A stretch of DNA of 64,000 nucleotides from Brevibacillus sp051967035 (lineage in GTDB: Bacteria; Bacillota; Bacilli; Brevibacillales; Brevibacillaceae). Both the position numbers and the translations under genes were made by a program. Location: contig NZ_JBQCKK010000008.1 in the NCBI RefSeq assembly GCF_051967035.1, positions 1-64,000 of the forward strand, read 5' to 3'. This document shows positions 16,104 to 23,254 of the stretch, piece after piece. The notes under the pieces were generated by a model. That model worked only from the letters and a program-made list of their open reading frames with translations, was not told the origin of the DNA and did no database searches. The first letter of the stretch is position 1; every line of letters starts with the position of its first letter.

Positions 16104-16298
16104 TTAGACAAACAGACTGCTAAACCAGGGCAACGTCAAATAGACGAACGCACAGACGAGAAGAAACAGCATCGTTTTGAGCATCACGCCTGCCAACAAG
16201 CTGTCGGTGGGCAGGCTGCGCTCGATCAGCCTTTCGAGTGCGAGAAAAAGCGTGATGGACAAACAAGCAAGCAAGCCAAAGCCAATGAGCGGTTCCAT
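16104..16298 (-). CDS. Small two-TM hypothetical membrane protein
   Basis: ATG at 16298 behind GGAGGTG. The 64 residues contain two hydrophobic helices (PLIGFGLLACLSITLFLALE and MLKTMLFLLVCAFVYLTLPW) joined by a short polar loop. No family recognised. It stands alone on the reverse strand downstream of the O-methyltransferase terminator. Confidence 0.6.
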   Translation of the reverse strand: MEPLIGFGLLACLSITLFLALERLIERSLPTDSLLAGVMLKTMLFLLVCAFVYLTLPWFSSLFV

Positions 16299-16397
16299 CC
16301 GGCAGACACCTCCTGGAAATGTGGGCAGCGCCTTCCTTCTTTGTATGTCTAGTGTTCGTGTCGGTAGTTTTTGGTTGCGGAAGAGGAAATAAACCAA

Positions 16398-16433
16398 CCC
16401 CGTCTTTGCAGCAAGCGCAAACGACGGGGGTTC
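16398..16433 (-). terminator. Terminator after O-methyltransferase
   Basis: CCCCGTC and GACGGGG arms, with a T-rich tract following on the reverse strand. Confidence 0.55.
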
Positions 16434-16457
16434 TTCACAGATGGTCGGGAACGTTCA

Positions 16458-17135
16458 TCAACGCGGATCTTCCGTCACCAGTACAATGGCAAAGCCGTCG
16501 TAGCCTTTGCTGCCCACCGTTTGAATGGCAGTCGCGCTCACCGTCGGCTCGTTTTCGACCAGATCGGCAAATTGCCGGATGCCGAGAACGTTCGGATCGC
16601 TGCTGGCTTCGTCGAGGACGGCCCCATTGCGTACCACGTTATCGGTGATGATGATGCTGCCTTTTCGCGAGAGCTTCAGCGCCCAGCGGAAGTAGTCCGG
16701 ATTGTTTTTCTTGTCGGCGTCGATGAAGATGAGGTCAAACGGCCCCTGTTTTTCATCCGCGAGCGCGGAGAGGCTGTCCAAGGCGTCTCCAAGTCTGATC
16801 TCGACCACCGACTCAAGCCCGGCGCGAGCGATGTTGGCTTGGGCCACCTCGGCATGCTTCGGGGCCACTTCCAGCGTGATGAGCCGACCGTCGGCAGGCA
16901 AGGCGCGGGCCAGCCAAATCGTACTGTAGCCGCCGAGTGTCCCGATCTCCAAAATCGTCCGGGCTCCCTGGATGCGCGCCAGCAGATGGAGAAATTTTCC
17001 TTGATTGGGCGTGACGTCGATCGACGGAAGGCCAGCGGAAGCGTTGTTTTCCAGCGCAGCTTCCAGAAAGGGATCGGCTGGAACGAATTTCTGCGTAAAA
17101 TACGCGTCTACGGCTGTCCATTGTTCGCTGTTCAT
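16458..17135 (-). CDS. Class I SAM-dependent O-methyltransferase (COMT/TrmR-like)
   Basis: The 225-residue protein has the O-methyltransferase family 3 layout: NQGKFLHLLARI, then the SAM-binding motif ILEIGTLGGYSTIWLARAL (about residues 60-78). The acidic motif II is ITLEVAPKHAEVA, and the metal-binding DLIFIDADKKNNPDYF is followed by IITDNVVRNG. The IDADK Asp and following DN residues are the divalent-metal ligands of caffeoyl-CoA-type enzymes. In Bacillus a relative (TrmR) methylates 5-hydroxyuridine in tRNA, but the substrate here cannot be told. AAAGGAGGG precedes the ATG. Confidence 0.88.
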   Translation of the reverse strand: MNSEQWTAVDAYFTQKFVPADPFLEAALENNASAGLPSIDVTPNQGKFLHLLARIQGARTILEIGTLGGYSTIWLARALPADGRLITLEVAPKHAEVAQANIARAGLESVVEIRLGDALDSLSALADEKQGPFDLIFIDADKKNNPDYFRWALKLSRKGSIIITDNVVRNGAVLDEASSDPNVLGIRQFADLVENEPTVSATAIQTVGSKGYDGFAIVLVTEDPR

Positions 17136-17256
17136 GGGTTCCCTCCTTTATATGACAAGGCTACAACCATCCTGGCGAAAAGAGCGTCCGGATCTGGCAA
17201 AATCAGCATAGCACAAAAGCGGTATCGTCGAAATAGTGGAAAAGGCAAGACAATGG

Positions 17257-17709
17257 TCAGCGCACGAAATTGAGAACGCCAACGACGATGAGAAAGCCCA
17301 GAAACGCGATGATTCCGTAGACCAAATACGTCGGCAGCTTGGCAAAGCCTGGCTTCGCTGCGTCAGCGTCGTGCTCGCGCGCGCCCATGGACAAAGTGTT
17401 CTCCTCGGCAGGATTCGGGACGCCCGACTCGTGACCGGAACGAACGGTTGGCTGCTTGGGCATCGAAAAGACGATCCCGACGATCAAGAGAAAGAGGCTT
17501 GCCGCCAGGAAAAAGGCCACGAAGCCGTTGGTGAACAGGGAGGGAAGCTCCGGCTGTGTGGGAAACTGCCCGGTGGCAGATGCAGCTTGCATTTGCCCGA
17601 TCCAGATGTAGTAGGCCAGTATTCTTTCGAGCGTGTAGAGCAACCCGCTGGCTAGAAATAAAAGTGTGCTGAGCGTATAGGCAAGTTTTGCGGTCAATGG
17701 ATTTGGCAC
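17257..17709 (-). CDS. Hypothetical membrane protein, three TM segments
   Basis: The 150 residues have hydrophobic helices at about 8-28 (LAYTLSTLLFLASGLLYTLE), 62-82 (FVAFFLAASLFLLIVGIVFS) and 128-148 (LVYGIIAFLGFLIVVGVLNF), with a hydrophilic loop between the last two. It overlaps the end of the upstream membrane-protein gene by 16 nt, indicating one operon. No family recognised. Confidence 0.6.
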   Translation of the reverse strand: MPNPLTAKLAYTLSTLLFLASGLLYTLERILAYYIWIGQMQAASATGQFPTQPELPSLFTNGFVAFFLAASLFLLIVGIVFSMPKQPTVRSGHESGVPNPAEENTLSMGAREHDADAAKPGFAKLPTYLVYGIIAFLGFLIVVGVLNFVR

Positions 17710-18047
17710 TCACTTTCTGTCAACGACAAGGATGGGAGGTACGCCATGTAGATGGCTGCGAAAAAGCAGATGGCGGTACTGAGCAAGATCAGCGCGGTAG
17801 CCTTCCTGGACAGCGGGTGGTTGTGCCTGCTTGGAAACCAGCTAGATCGCTGCAACCGATTGCGGTAAACCAGGAGCAGAAGAAGAAACAAGGCAACGTG
17901 CGCCAAAATCAGGCTTTCCCCGGGTGCTTGCTCTGGAAAAAGCAAGGTGACCACCGGACTTGTCACCATCAAAAAAAGGGCCATGCAAATCAAGATTCGC
18001 ATGATTTCCAAAAAAAAGCGAACCAACATGAGCATCATCATCACCAT
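17694..18047 (-). CDS. Hypothetical membrane protein
   Basis: The 117-residue product has a Met-rich hydrophobic start and three helices (about residues 5-38, 46-60 and 82-105). It is upstream of and overlaps the next reverse-strand membrane gene. The start codon is uncertain because several ATG codons cluster there and no clear ribosome binding site is seen. No family recognised. Confidence 0.5.
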   Translation of the reverse strand: MVMMMLMLVRFFLEIMRILICMALFLMVTSPVVTLLFPEQAPGESLILAHVALFLLLLLVYRNRLQRSSWFPSRHNHPLSRKATALILLSTAICFFAAIYMAYLPSLSLTESECQIH

Positions 18048-18287
18048 GTATATGGTAACACAACTGGATATTGGAAGGAATGATGGAATTTGTTTCTTCT
18101 ACTACCATTATTTTCGCGTGGCATGATCGTTTGATCCTCGCGATAATAGAAAAGGAATCCAAGCTAGCTAGTATAATCCAACTTGGGGAATTGGGGATTC
18201 GAGGCGTTCGACTGAATGGATGCAGACAGGTCGACGCTATTTTTTTGCCTTTTTTGCCGTCCGGCATCCAATGATCTCCTATCGCGT

Positions 18288-18380
18288 TTGGACGCGTTTT
18301 TGGTATATGCTATACGAGGACTCGCAATGTTCTTGGGGTCCGCGGTGGCTCAATAAGGCAGAGGAGCCATCGCTTTTTTT
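18288..18380 (+). ncRNA. Candidate short transcript: promoter plus terminator, no gene
   Basis: A sigma-A-like promoter (TTGGAC at 18288, 17-nt spacer, TATACG at 18311) is followed about 25 nt downstream by a hairpin (GGTGGCTC/GAGCCATC) with eight T at 18372-18380. No reading frame with a ribosome binding site lies between. The predicted product is about 55-60 nt. The rest of 18048-18287 shows no gene. Neither promoter hexamer is perfect, so this is a weak candidate. Confidence 0.3.
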
Positions 18381-18418
18381 TATGCATGGCCCTCTGTCGC
18401 TTTTGGAAGGATCGCGCA

Positions 18419-18448
18419 TTCATACATGCTCCCATTCCGGTCATCCTA
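18419..18448 (+). promoter_or_regulatory. Putative forespore (sigma-G/F) promoter
   Basis: TTCATA, 17-nt spacer, CATCCTA. Compared with the sigma-G consensus (TGMATA/CATACTA) one base differs in each element. It lies about 35 nt upstream of a sporulation lipoprotein gene. Confidence 0.5.
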
Positions 18449-18481
18449 AAGAAAGGGAAAATTGGTCTGGAGGTGTTTCGT

Positions 18482-18928
18482 ATGCGAACGATCCTTGCTC
18501 TATTGGCACTGGTCTTGGCGATTACGGGTTGCACAGGCAAGAACAACGCGCAAACGCAGCAGAAAAACGATGCGGAGCCGTTGTGCAGTCCGGCGCCAGT
18601 CCGCCATCTCGAATGGGAGGAGCAGGCAAAGGCGATTGCAGGCAGGGTGGATGGTATCGACGAAGTGGCAGCCGTCCACATTGACAATGACTTGAACCTG
18701 GCGATCAAGGTGAGAAATTTCAATCGCTTTCGGCTGGAGTCGATTGAAAAAGAGGTGGCCGGCAAGCTGAAGGACGCGTTTCCGGATTCCCGTATTCACG
18801 TCACTTCTGACAAGAAGCTGCTTTGGGACCTGCAAGCAATGAGCGGCGCTCCGTGGCCGACTGATATCAAGGAAGCATGCCGCAAAAAGAAAGCCAGCAA
18901 AGAGCTGGAAAAGAAAATGAAAGGGTAA
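18482..18928 (+). CDS. YhcN/YlaJ-family sporulation lipoprotein
   Basis: ATG at 18482 with GGAGG upstream. Residues 1-17 form a lipoprotein signal peptide ending in the lipobox ITGC. The mature 131 residues hold the YhcN/YlaJ domain (AKAIAGRVDGIDEVAAVHID followed by LNLAIKVRNFNRFR and GKLKDAFPDSRIHVTSDKK). Family members are made in the forespore and found in the inner spore membrane/cortex region. The sigma-G-like promoter just upstream fits that. The C-terminus is Lys-rich. A terminator follows. Confidence 0.85.
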   Translation: MRTILALLALVLAITGCTGKNNAQTQQKNDAEPLCSPAPVRHLEWEEQAKAIAGRVDGIDEVAAVHIDNDLNLAIKVRNFNRFRLESIEKEVAGKLKDAFPDSRIHVTSDKKLLWDLQAMSGAPWPTDIKEACRKKKASKELEKKMKG

Positions 18929-18940
18929 TAGCGGTCTTGT

Positions 18941-18976
18941 GCCTCGGCTTGCCAACAGGGTAGTCGAGGCTTTTTG
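18941..18976 (+). terminator. Terminator after YhcN/YlaJ lipoprotein
   Basis: GCCTCG...CGAGGC stem followed by TTTTTG. Confidence 0.7.
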
Positions 18977-19034
18977 TGGTCGGGGACGAGAGGGCGAGGC
19001 GAAGGAGCGACGATGCAACGCCTCACGGGCAAAA

Positions 19035-19060
19035 GAAAAAACTCCCGGCAAGGGGAGTTG
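19035..19060 (-). terminator. Terminator of the 72-residue reverse-strand gene
   Basis: AACTCCC and GGGAGTT arms followed on the reverse strand by TTTTTTC. Confidence 0.75.
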
Positions 19061-19069
19061 CATTCGCTA

Positions 19070-19288
19070 CTAGCGCTCGCGGTTCTCGCGATCACGGCGC
19101 AAGTCCACGCCGCGAAGCTCATCTTTTGCTTTCTCGACCAGCACTTGATAATCCCTTACCACTTCGGTCAGAGCCGCAACGGATTCTTTGTAATCCGGCT
19201 CGTTACAAATCCCGTCGATGGCCCGATGGAGGTGGTACATTTTATCTTCGGTTTTGCGGATAAATTCTACCCAATCCATTCCGTTCAT
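19070..19288 (-). CDS. Small charged hypothetical protein
   Basis: AAGGAGG precedes the ATG. The 72 residues are helical and charged (DWVEFIRKTEDKMYHLHRAI, then LTEVVRDYQVLVEKAKDELR), without membrane segments or cysteines apart from one Cys. A good ribosome binding site and its own terminator support a real gene. No family recognised. Confidence 0.6.
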   Translation of the reverse strand: MNGMDWVEFIRKTEDKMYHLHRAIDGICNEPDYKESVAALTEVVRDYQVLVEKAKDELRGVDLRRDRENRER

Positions 19289-19443
19289 AAAAATACCTCC
19301 TTTCCTTGCTTAGGCTTTACCCGATGCCGGAGAAGTATGCAGCGATTTTGGCTATGGAAATAAACTTGTCTAGTGGGTACTATAAGAGGATGGGATTTGG
19401 CGTGAGCCGTGGATCGTGTTCGCAAGTGAATGAGGTGGAGAGT

Positions 19444-20418
19444 GTGGATGGTTTCGCAAGACTAAACAAGTCATTGGAAAAAATAATGCCGCTATTGACC
19501 CCGAGCAGCGTGGCAATTGGCGTGGCGGCCGGGACGCATCTTCAGCCCTATGCCTTTTTGTCGCCGTGGGTGTTTGCCTTTATGACCTTTGCCGGGAGCT
19601 TGGGAGCGGGGTTCAAGGAATTGGCCCAAGTATTGACGCGGCCGCTGCCGCTCGTCGTCAATTTGCTGATTTTGCATGCGCTGATGCCGTTTATCGCCTG
19701 GGGAGTGGTGCATCTGCTCTACCCGGACGACGTGCATGTCGTCACAGGCTTTTTGCTGGCGGCACTGATACCGACGGGGATTTCCAGCTTTCTCTGGTCG
19801 TCGATTTACATGGGCAATATTGCCCTGACGCTTTCGATTATTTTGCTGGATACGATGATTTCGCCGCTGGTCGTTCCGTTTGGCATGTACGTTTTGCTCG
19901 GGGCAAAGGTGGAGATGGACGCGTGGGACATGATGCAAGGGCTGTTTTACATGATTGTGCTGCCGTCGCTTGCCGGGATGCTTTTGCATCATGTTTCGCA
20001 GGGGAGGGTCAAAAAGACGTTGGCTCCCAAGCTCGCTCCGTTTTCCAAGCTGGGCATGGGTGTCGTCGTTGCCATTAACAGCTCGATGGTCGCGGGCTAT
20101 TTCCATGCGATAGATGCCAAGCTGCTGGGCATGGCGCTGGTCGTCCTCTTCCTCGCGATTTTGGGCTACCTGCTCGGGTGGTGGATCTCCAGGCTGTTCG
20201 GCTGGGAGCGCGATGTGATCGTGACCTTGACCTTTACCAGCGGGATGCGCAACATCAGTGCCGGAGCGGTCATGGCGATTACGTATTTTCCGGCGACGGT
20301 CGCGCTGCCTGTCGTGCTCGGGATGCTGTTCCAGCAGACGCTTGCTTCCACCTTTGGCAAGTTTTTGGACGTCGTGGAGAAAACCCCGAAAACCATCGTT
20401 CAAGAAGCTGCGCGGTAG
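19444..20418 (+). CDS. BASS-family (bile acid:sodium symporter-like) transporter
   Basis: The GTG at 19444 follows AGGTGGAG and gives a 324-residue protein of normal family length, against an extended upstream frame with no ribosome binding site. Nine to ten membrane helices are visible. BASS features include EKIMPLLTPSSVAIGVAAG, PTGISSFLWSSIYMGNIALTLS (residues ~110-131, the discontinuous helix with polar residues) and TFTSGMRNISAGAVMAITYFP (residues ~260-280). Family members take up organic anions with sodium. In bacilli substrates include pantoate, ketoacids or others, so the substrate here is open. Monocistronic. Confidence 0.85.
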   Translation: MDGFARLNKSLEKIMPLLTPSSVAIGVAAGTHLQPYAFLSPWVFAFMTFAGSLGAGFKELAQVLTRPLPLVVNLLILHALMPFIAWGVVHLLYPDDVHVVTGFLLAALIPTGISSFLWSSIYMGNIALTLSIILLDTMISPLVVPFGMYVLLGAKVEMDAWDMMQGLFYMIVLPSLAGMLLHHVSQGRVKKTLAPKLAPFSKLGMGVVVAINSSMVAGYFHAIDAKLLGMALVVLFLAILGYLLGWWISRLFGWERDVIVTLTFTSGMRNISAGAVMAITYFPATVALPVVLGMLFQQTLASTFGKFLDVVEKTPKTIVQEAAR

Positions 20419-20447
20419 GAAGCAGGTAACTGGCGACAGGCACAAAA

Positions 20448-20476
20448 GAAGGAGGGCGAACATGCCCTCCTTTTTC
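20448..20476 (+). terminator. Terminator after BASS transporter
   Basis: AAGGAGGGC and GCCCTCCTT arms followed by TTT. Confidence 0.8.
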
Positions 20477-20547
20477 ATTGGAAGGAGGAAGAAAAAGAGA
20501 TATGTAAGAAAACCTAACACAAAAACTAAGAAAATTGCGAAAGTACG

Positions 20548-20638
20548 TTGACAATCGACTGTGATATGTTAGTATATATTACATAGCATGCATTCTCTCC
20601 ACTTCCTATCTTTGACCCGGAAAAGGGTCCTTTTTTTT
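20548..20638 (+). ncRNA. Candidate small RNA with C/U-rich core
   Basis: TTGACA at 20548, a long 19-nt spacer and TATATA at 20573 give a putative start near 20585. A terminator (GACCC/GGGTC with eight T) ends at 20638. The ~53-nt product has no ribosome binding site but carries an unstructured TCTCTCCACTTCC stretch that could pair with Shine-Dalgarno sequences, as C-rich sRNAs of Bacillus do. The reverse-strand gene at 20654 runs toward it, so the T run does not serve that gene. Confidence 0.35.
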
Positions 20639-20653
20639 GCCCGGATGGCTTGC

Positions 20654-20878
20654 CTATTGCGGATAGGGTTTGCCCTCGCACTTGAACAGCTTGCTCACCA
20701 TCTGGTACAGACGGCCCGGCATATGCGGGAACACGAACGAATACTGATTGGCTCCTTCTTGCAGCAAAGCGACCGGAGCCTCGATTGTGTAAGGAATTTT
20801 CATCAAGTCGAGCATTTTTTTGTACTCATCCACCATGGTGTGATCCACTGTATAATAAAACGATTTGGAAGGGTTCAT
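20654..20878 (-). CDS. Small hypothetical protein
   Basis: ATG with AAAGGAG upstream. The 74 residues (KSFYYTVDHTMVDEYKKML, IPYTIEAPVALLQEGA, GRLYQMVSKLFKCEGKPYPQ) look like a small alpha-beta protein. A promoter (TTGCAT, 17 nt, TATGCT on the reverse strand) and a palindrome lie upstream. No family recognised. Confidence 0.6.
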   Translation of the reverse strand: MNPSKSFYYTVDHTMVDEYKKMLDLMKIPYTIEAPVALLQEGANQYSFVFPHMPGRLYQMVSKLFKCEGKPYPQ

Positions 20879-20931
20879 TTGTACACGCTCCTTTTCTTTA
20901 TTGTAGCATAGGAAGGCGTCCGTTTGAATGC

Positions 20932-20951
20932 AACATAATATTTGTTATGTT
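20932..20951. promoter_or_regulatory. Palindrome beside promoter, candidate operator
   Basis: AACATAA and TTATGTT arms (7 bp, perfect) separated by six bases, abutting the -35 of the reverse-strand promoter for the 74-residue gene. Confidence 0.4.
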
Positions 20952-20973
20952 AACTAAATGACCGTCCGCGCGA

Positions 20974-21011
20974 CAAAAAACACTCTGCTGTCAGGCAAAC
21001 AGAGTGTTTTT
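20974..21011. terminator. Terminator of the His/Gly-rich protein gene
   Basis: AAAAACACTCTG and CAGAGTGTTTTT arms with T runs on both strands. Confidence 0.85.
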
Positions 21012-21040
21012 GCTCGTGCTCATGCAAGGGACGGGACTGC

Positions 21041-21235
21041 CTAGCTGCTGAAAAAACTCCTGCTGGCGTGCTTCCGCTTGTAGTGGGAGCTGCCGTAATG
21101 GGAGTGCCCATGCCCGTGCCCGTTACTGGAACCGTAGCCTTTGCGATATTTGTAATCGCTGCTGCTGTATTTCCGGTATTTGTGGGAAGAAGTTGAGTGA
21201 TTACCCAGCAGTTTATTCAATAGCTTTTTGAACAT
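21041..21235 (-). CDS. His/Gly/Ser/Tyr-rich small protein, possible spore surface protein
   Basis: The ATG at 21235 is placed 8 nt after GGGAG. The 64-residue product starts with an amphipathic Lys/Leu helix (FKKLLNKLLG) and then is low-complexity, alternating His, Gly, Ser, Tyr and Lys (YRKGYGSS, GHGHGHSHYGSSHY). It is like small spore-coat and metal-binding proteins of Bacillales. Expression timing cannot be shown from sequence. It has its own terminator. Confidence 0.6.
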   Translation of the reverse strand: MFKKLLNKLLGNHSTSSHKYRKYSSSDYKYRKGYGSSNGHGHGHSHYGSSHYKRKHASRSFFSS

Positions 21236-21304
21236 CTTCATCACTCCCAGTCGTCATGTAGGATCGCGTTATATTCGTATGTACGAATGTGCTTGGCAAT
21301 TGTT

Positions 21305-22321
21305 TCAGTTTCCTTCGAATTTTTCCTGGAAAACAGGTCCGATCCGGTCAATCCGGTTCGTCCAGATTCCGCCCGTAAACGTGGCAGGCACCCGGTCGAG
21401 GTCAGCAGGCGTGTCGAAGCCTTCGGAAAAATCGCCGCTTCCGCCCACGAGAATGACGCGCGTATCGATGGCTTCCATTCTCGCCAGGAAACGGTTCGGC
21501 CAACCCCACAGCCATGGCGCGATTTGATCGGGAATGTGAAGCTGGGTGCGGGCGCAGGCGTCGGGAACGTAGCCGGACCAGCCCGCCGCGATGTACGGGA
21601 TCAGACAGCTTTTCATCGTAGCCATGGACATGACGCGCAGCTCGGGGATTTGGCTTTTCAGGGCGGCGACCGGCTCGTCTCCTCCATATACCGTCAGCTT
21701 TTCCAGCCGCTCTTTCGGCAGAGACTGCAAGGCGTTTGCGAGTGCCTGTCCTTCGTCTGGATCATTGCTCTTGATATGGATGAGCAGAGACTCGTCGGGG
21801 AACGCTGTGAGCACATCGGGTAACGACGGCATCAGCCCGATGCCTTTTCCGCGGAACGGATAGGTGCGTCCTCCGTCTGCTGTATAGTTGTAGCCGATAT
21901 CGAGCTTTTGCAGATCAGCCAGGGTAAAATCTCGGGTGACACCGTCGCCGTTCGTGCGACAGCCGAGCGTCCAATCGTGGAACACGGCAAATTGTCCGTC
22001 TTTCGTCCAGTGGACGTCCAATTCCACGACGTCGGCACCTGCTCGAAAGGCGGCTTTCATGGAAGGCAACGTATTTTCCAGATACGGATGCTCCGGCGGG
22101 TATATTCGTTCGGCTGTACACGTCTCATTCGTCAGCCCCTCCATGTGAAACGTCTGCGCCATTCCGCGGTGCGCGAGCAAAAAGGGAGAGCCGGCAGGCG
22201 GCCGAGCCAGGTAGGAGCTGTTGACGAAAAAGACGTAGGCAACAAAGAACAGCAGAATCCAGACCCGTTTTTTACGGTACCATTTTTTGTTCTTGCCCGA
22301 TCCGGTATCGGAAGTAGACAT
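21305..22321 (-). CDS. Glycerophosphodiester phosphodiesterase, membrane anchored
   Basis: A 338-residue GDPD-family TIM barrel. After a basic N-terminus and one membrane anchor (residues ~19-38), the catalytic HRG (LLAHRGMAQ) appears, followed by PYLENTLPSMKAAFRAGADVVELDVHWTKDG with the metal-binding Glu and Asp, and FHDWTLGCRTNGDG with the second catalytic His. It hydrolyses glycerophosphodiesters outside the membrane to glycerol-3-phosphate and an alcohol. The insertion between HRG and ENT is longer than in cytosolic enzymes. Monocistronic. Confidence 0.88.
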   Translation of the reverse strand: MSTSDTGSGKNKKWYRKKRVWILLFFVAYVFFVNSSYLARPPAGSPFLLAHRGMAQTFHMEGLTNETCTAERIYPPEHPYLENTLPSMKAAFRAGADVVELDVHWTKDGQFAVFHDWTLGCRTNGDGVTRDFTLADLQKLDIGYNYTADGGRTYPFRGKGIGLMPSLPDVLTAFPDESLLIHIKSNDPDEGQALANALQSLPKERLEKLTVYGGDEPVAALKSQIPELRVMSMATMKSCLIPYIAAGWSGYVPDACARTQLHIPDQIAPWLWGWPNRFLARMEAIDTRVILVGGSGDFSEGFDTPADLDRVPATFTGGIWTNRIDRIGPVFQEKFEGN

Positions 22322-22487
22322 GACTTGCCATCCTCCAGCGTCGTGACGTTGTGTGCGTTCATTTTAGCAAAAGACGAACGCGGGAGGAAATGCTTTCTCG
22401 CGGGAGAGAGCAGGGGTTGGCACGGAGAAAAAAGACTGGCAAAATAGATGCATAATCGAAACCAGAATGGACGGGCAGGGAGATTCC

Positions 22488-22733
22488 ATGAAAATAGCGC
22501 TACACCAGATTGCCTATCAAATCGGGATGCACCCGGCAGAGATGGCCAAGCTTGTTTACGAAGGAGAAATCACGGGCGAAGTGCCTGACCGCAACCCGCA
22601 AGCTAAGGATGCGTGGGTAGATTTGCATTCGCTGAAAAATTTCATTGAATGGAAGTTCGATCAGGGCGTCTTTGACCAGATGTTTTTCGATAAAGCCATG
22701 CGCCATCTCAACAAGGCGATGGGGAAAAAATAA
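22488..22733 (+). CDS. Small conserved hypothetical protein
   Basis: ATG at 22488 behind AGGGAG. The 81-residue product (LHQIAYQIGMHPAEMAKLVYEG then WVDLHSLKNFIEWKFDQGVFDQMFF) has a helix-turn-helix-like start resembling excisionase/MerR-type domains but no clear DNA-binding signature. It precedes the DUF952 gene by 27 nt and may share its transcript. Confidence 0.55.
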   Translation: MKIALHQIAYQIGMHPAEMAKLVYEGEITGEVPDRNPQAKDAWVDLHSLKNFIEWKFDQGVFDQMFFDKAMRHLNKAMGKK

Positions 22734-22760
22734 GCGGTACGACAAGGGAGAGAACACAAC

Positions 22761-23111
22761 ATGCAGCCATCGATCATTTATTGTCTGTCCCCCAAAGCCT
22801 ACTGGGAGCAATGGGCGGATAAAGACCACTATCTGCCCCGCGACTACGAGCAGGAAGGCTTCATCCACGCCACAAAAGGCGAAGAGCTGCTCGGCAAGGT
22901 AGCCGACCGGGTGTACGGCACATTCGACGAGGAGTTGTACGTGCTCGTCGTGGACGAGACAAAATCGCCTTCGCCGGTGAAATACGAGCAGGCCAAGGAC
23001 GGGCTTTTTTATCCGCATCTGTATGGGCCGCTCCATCGCGAGGCGATCGTCGATGTGAGACGGATGCTGAAAACGGACGGGCACTGGCACATCGGGCCGT
23101 CCATCCGCTGA
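22761..23111 (+). CDS. DUF952 family protein
   Basis: A 116-residue DUF952 protein: the family block GFIHATKGEELLGKVADRVY with a conserved His, YVLVVDETK, and the C-terminal FYPHLYGPLHREAIVDVRRM. DUF952 proteins resemble ADP-ribosyltransferase-like or glutathione-S-transferase-like small enzymes, but activity is unproven. It lies upstream of mnmA on the same strand. Confidence 0.8.
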   Translation: MQPSIIYCLSPKAYWEQWADKDHYLPRDYEQEGFIHATKGEELLGKVADRVYGTFDEELYVLVVDETKSPSPVKYEQAKDGLFYPHLYGPLHREAIVDVRRMLKTDGHWHIGPSIR

Positions 23112-23254
23112 GAGCCGCGTTTGTCAACGCCTGTCGCTGTCCATTGCGGCAGGCGTTTTTCACATGGAGCCGACAAAAGTGCAACAAGACATGATTTGTC
23201 GGGCGAAACATGGTAATCTGTAGATGGACAAATTGAATCAAGAGGAGAAAGACT

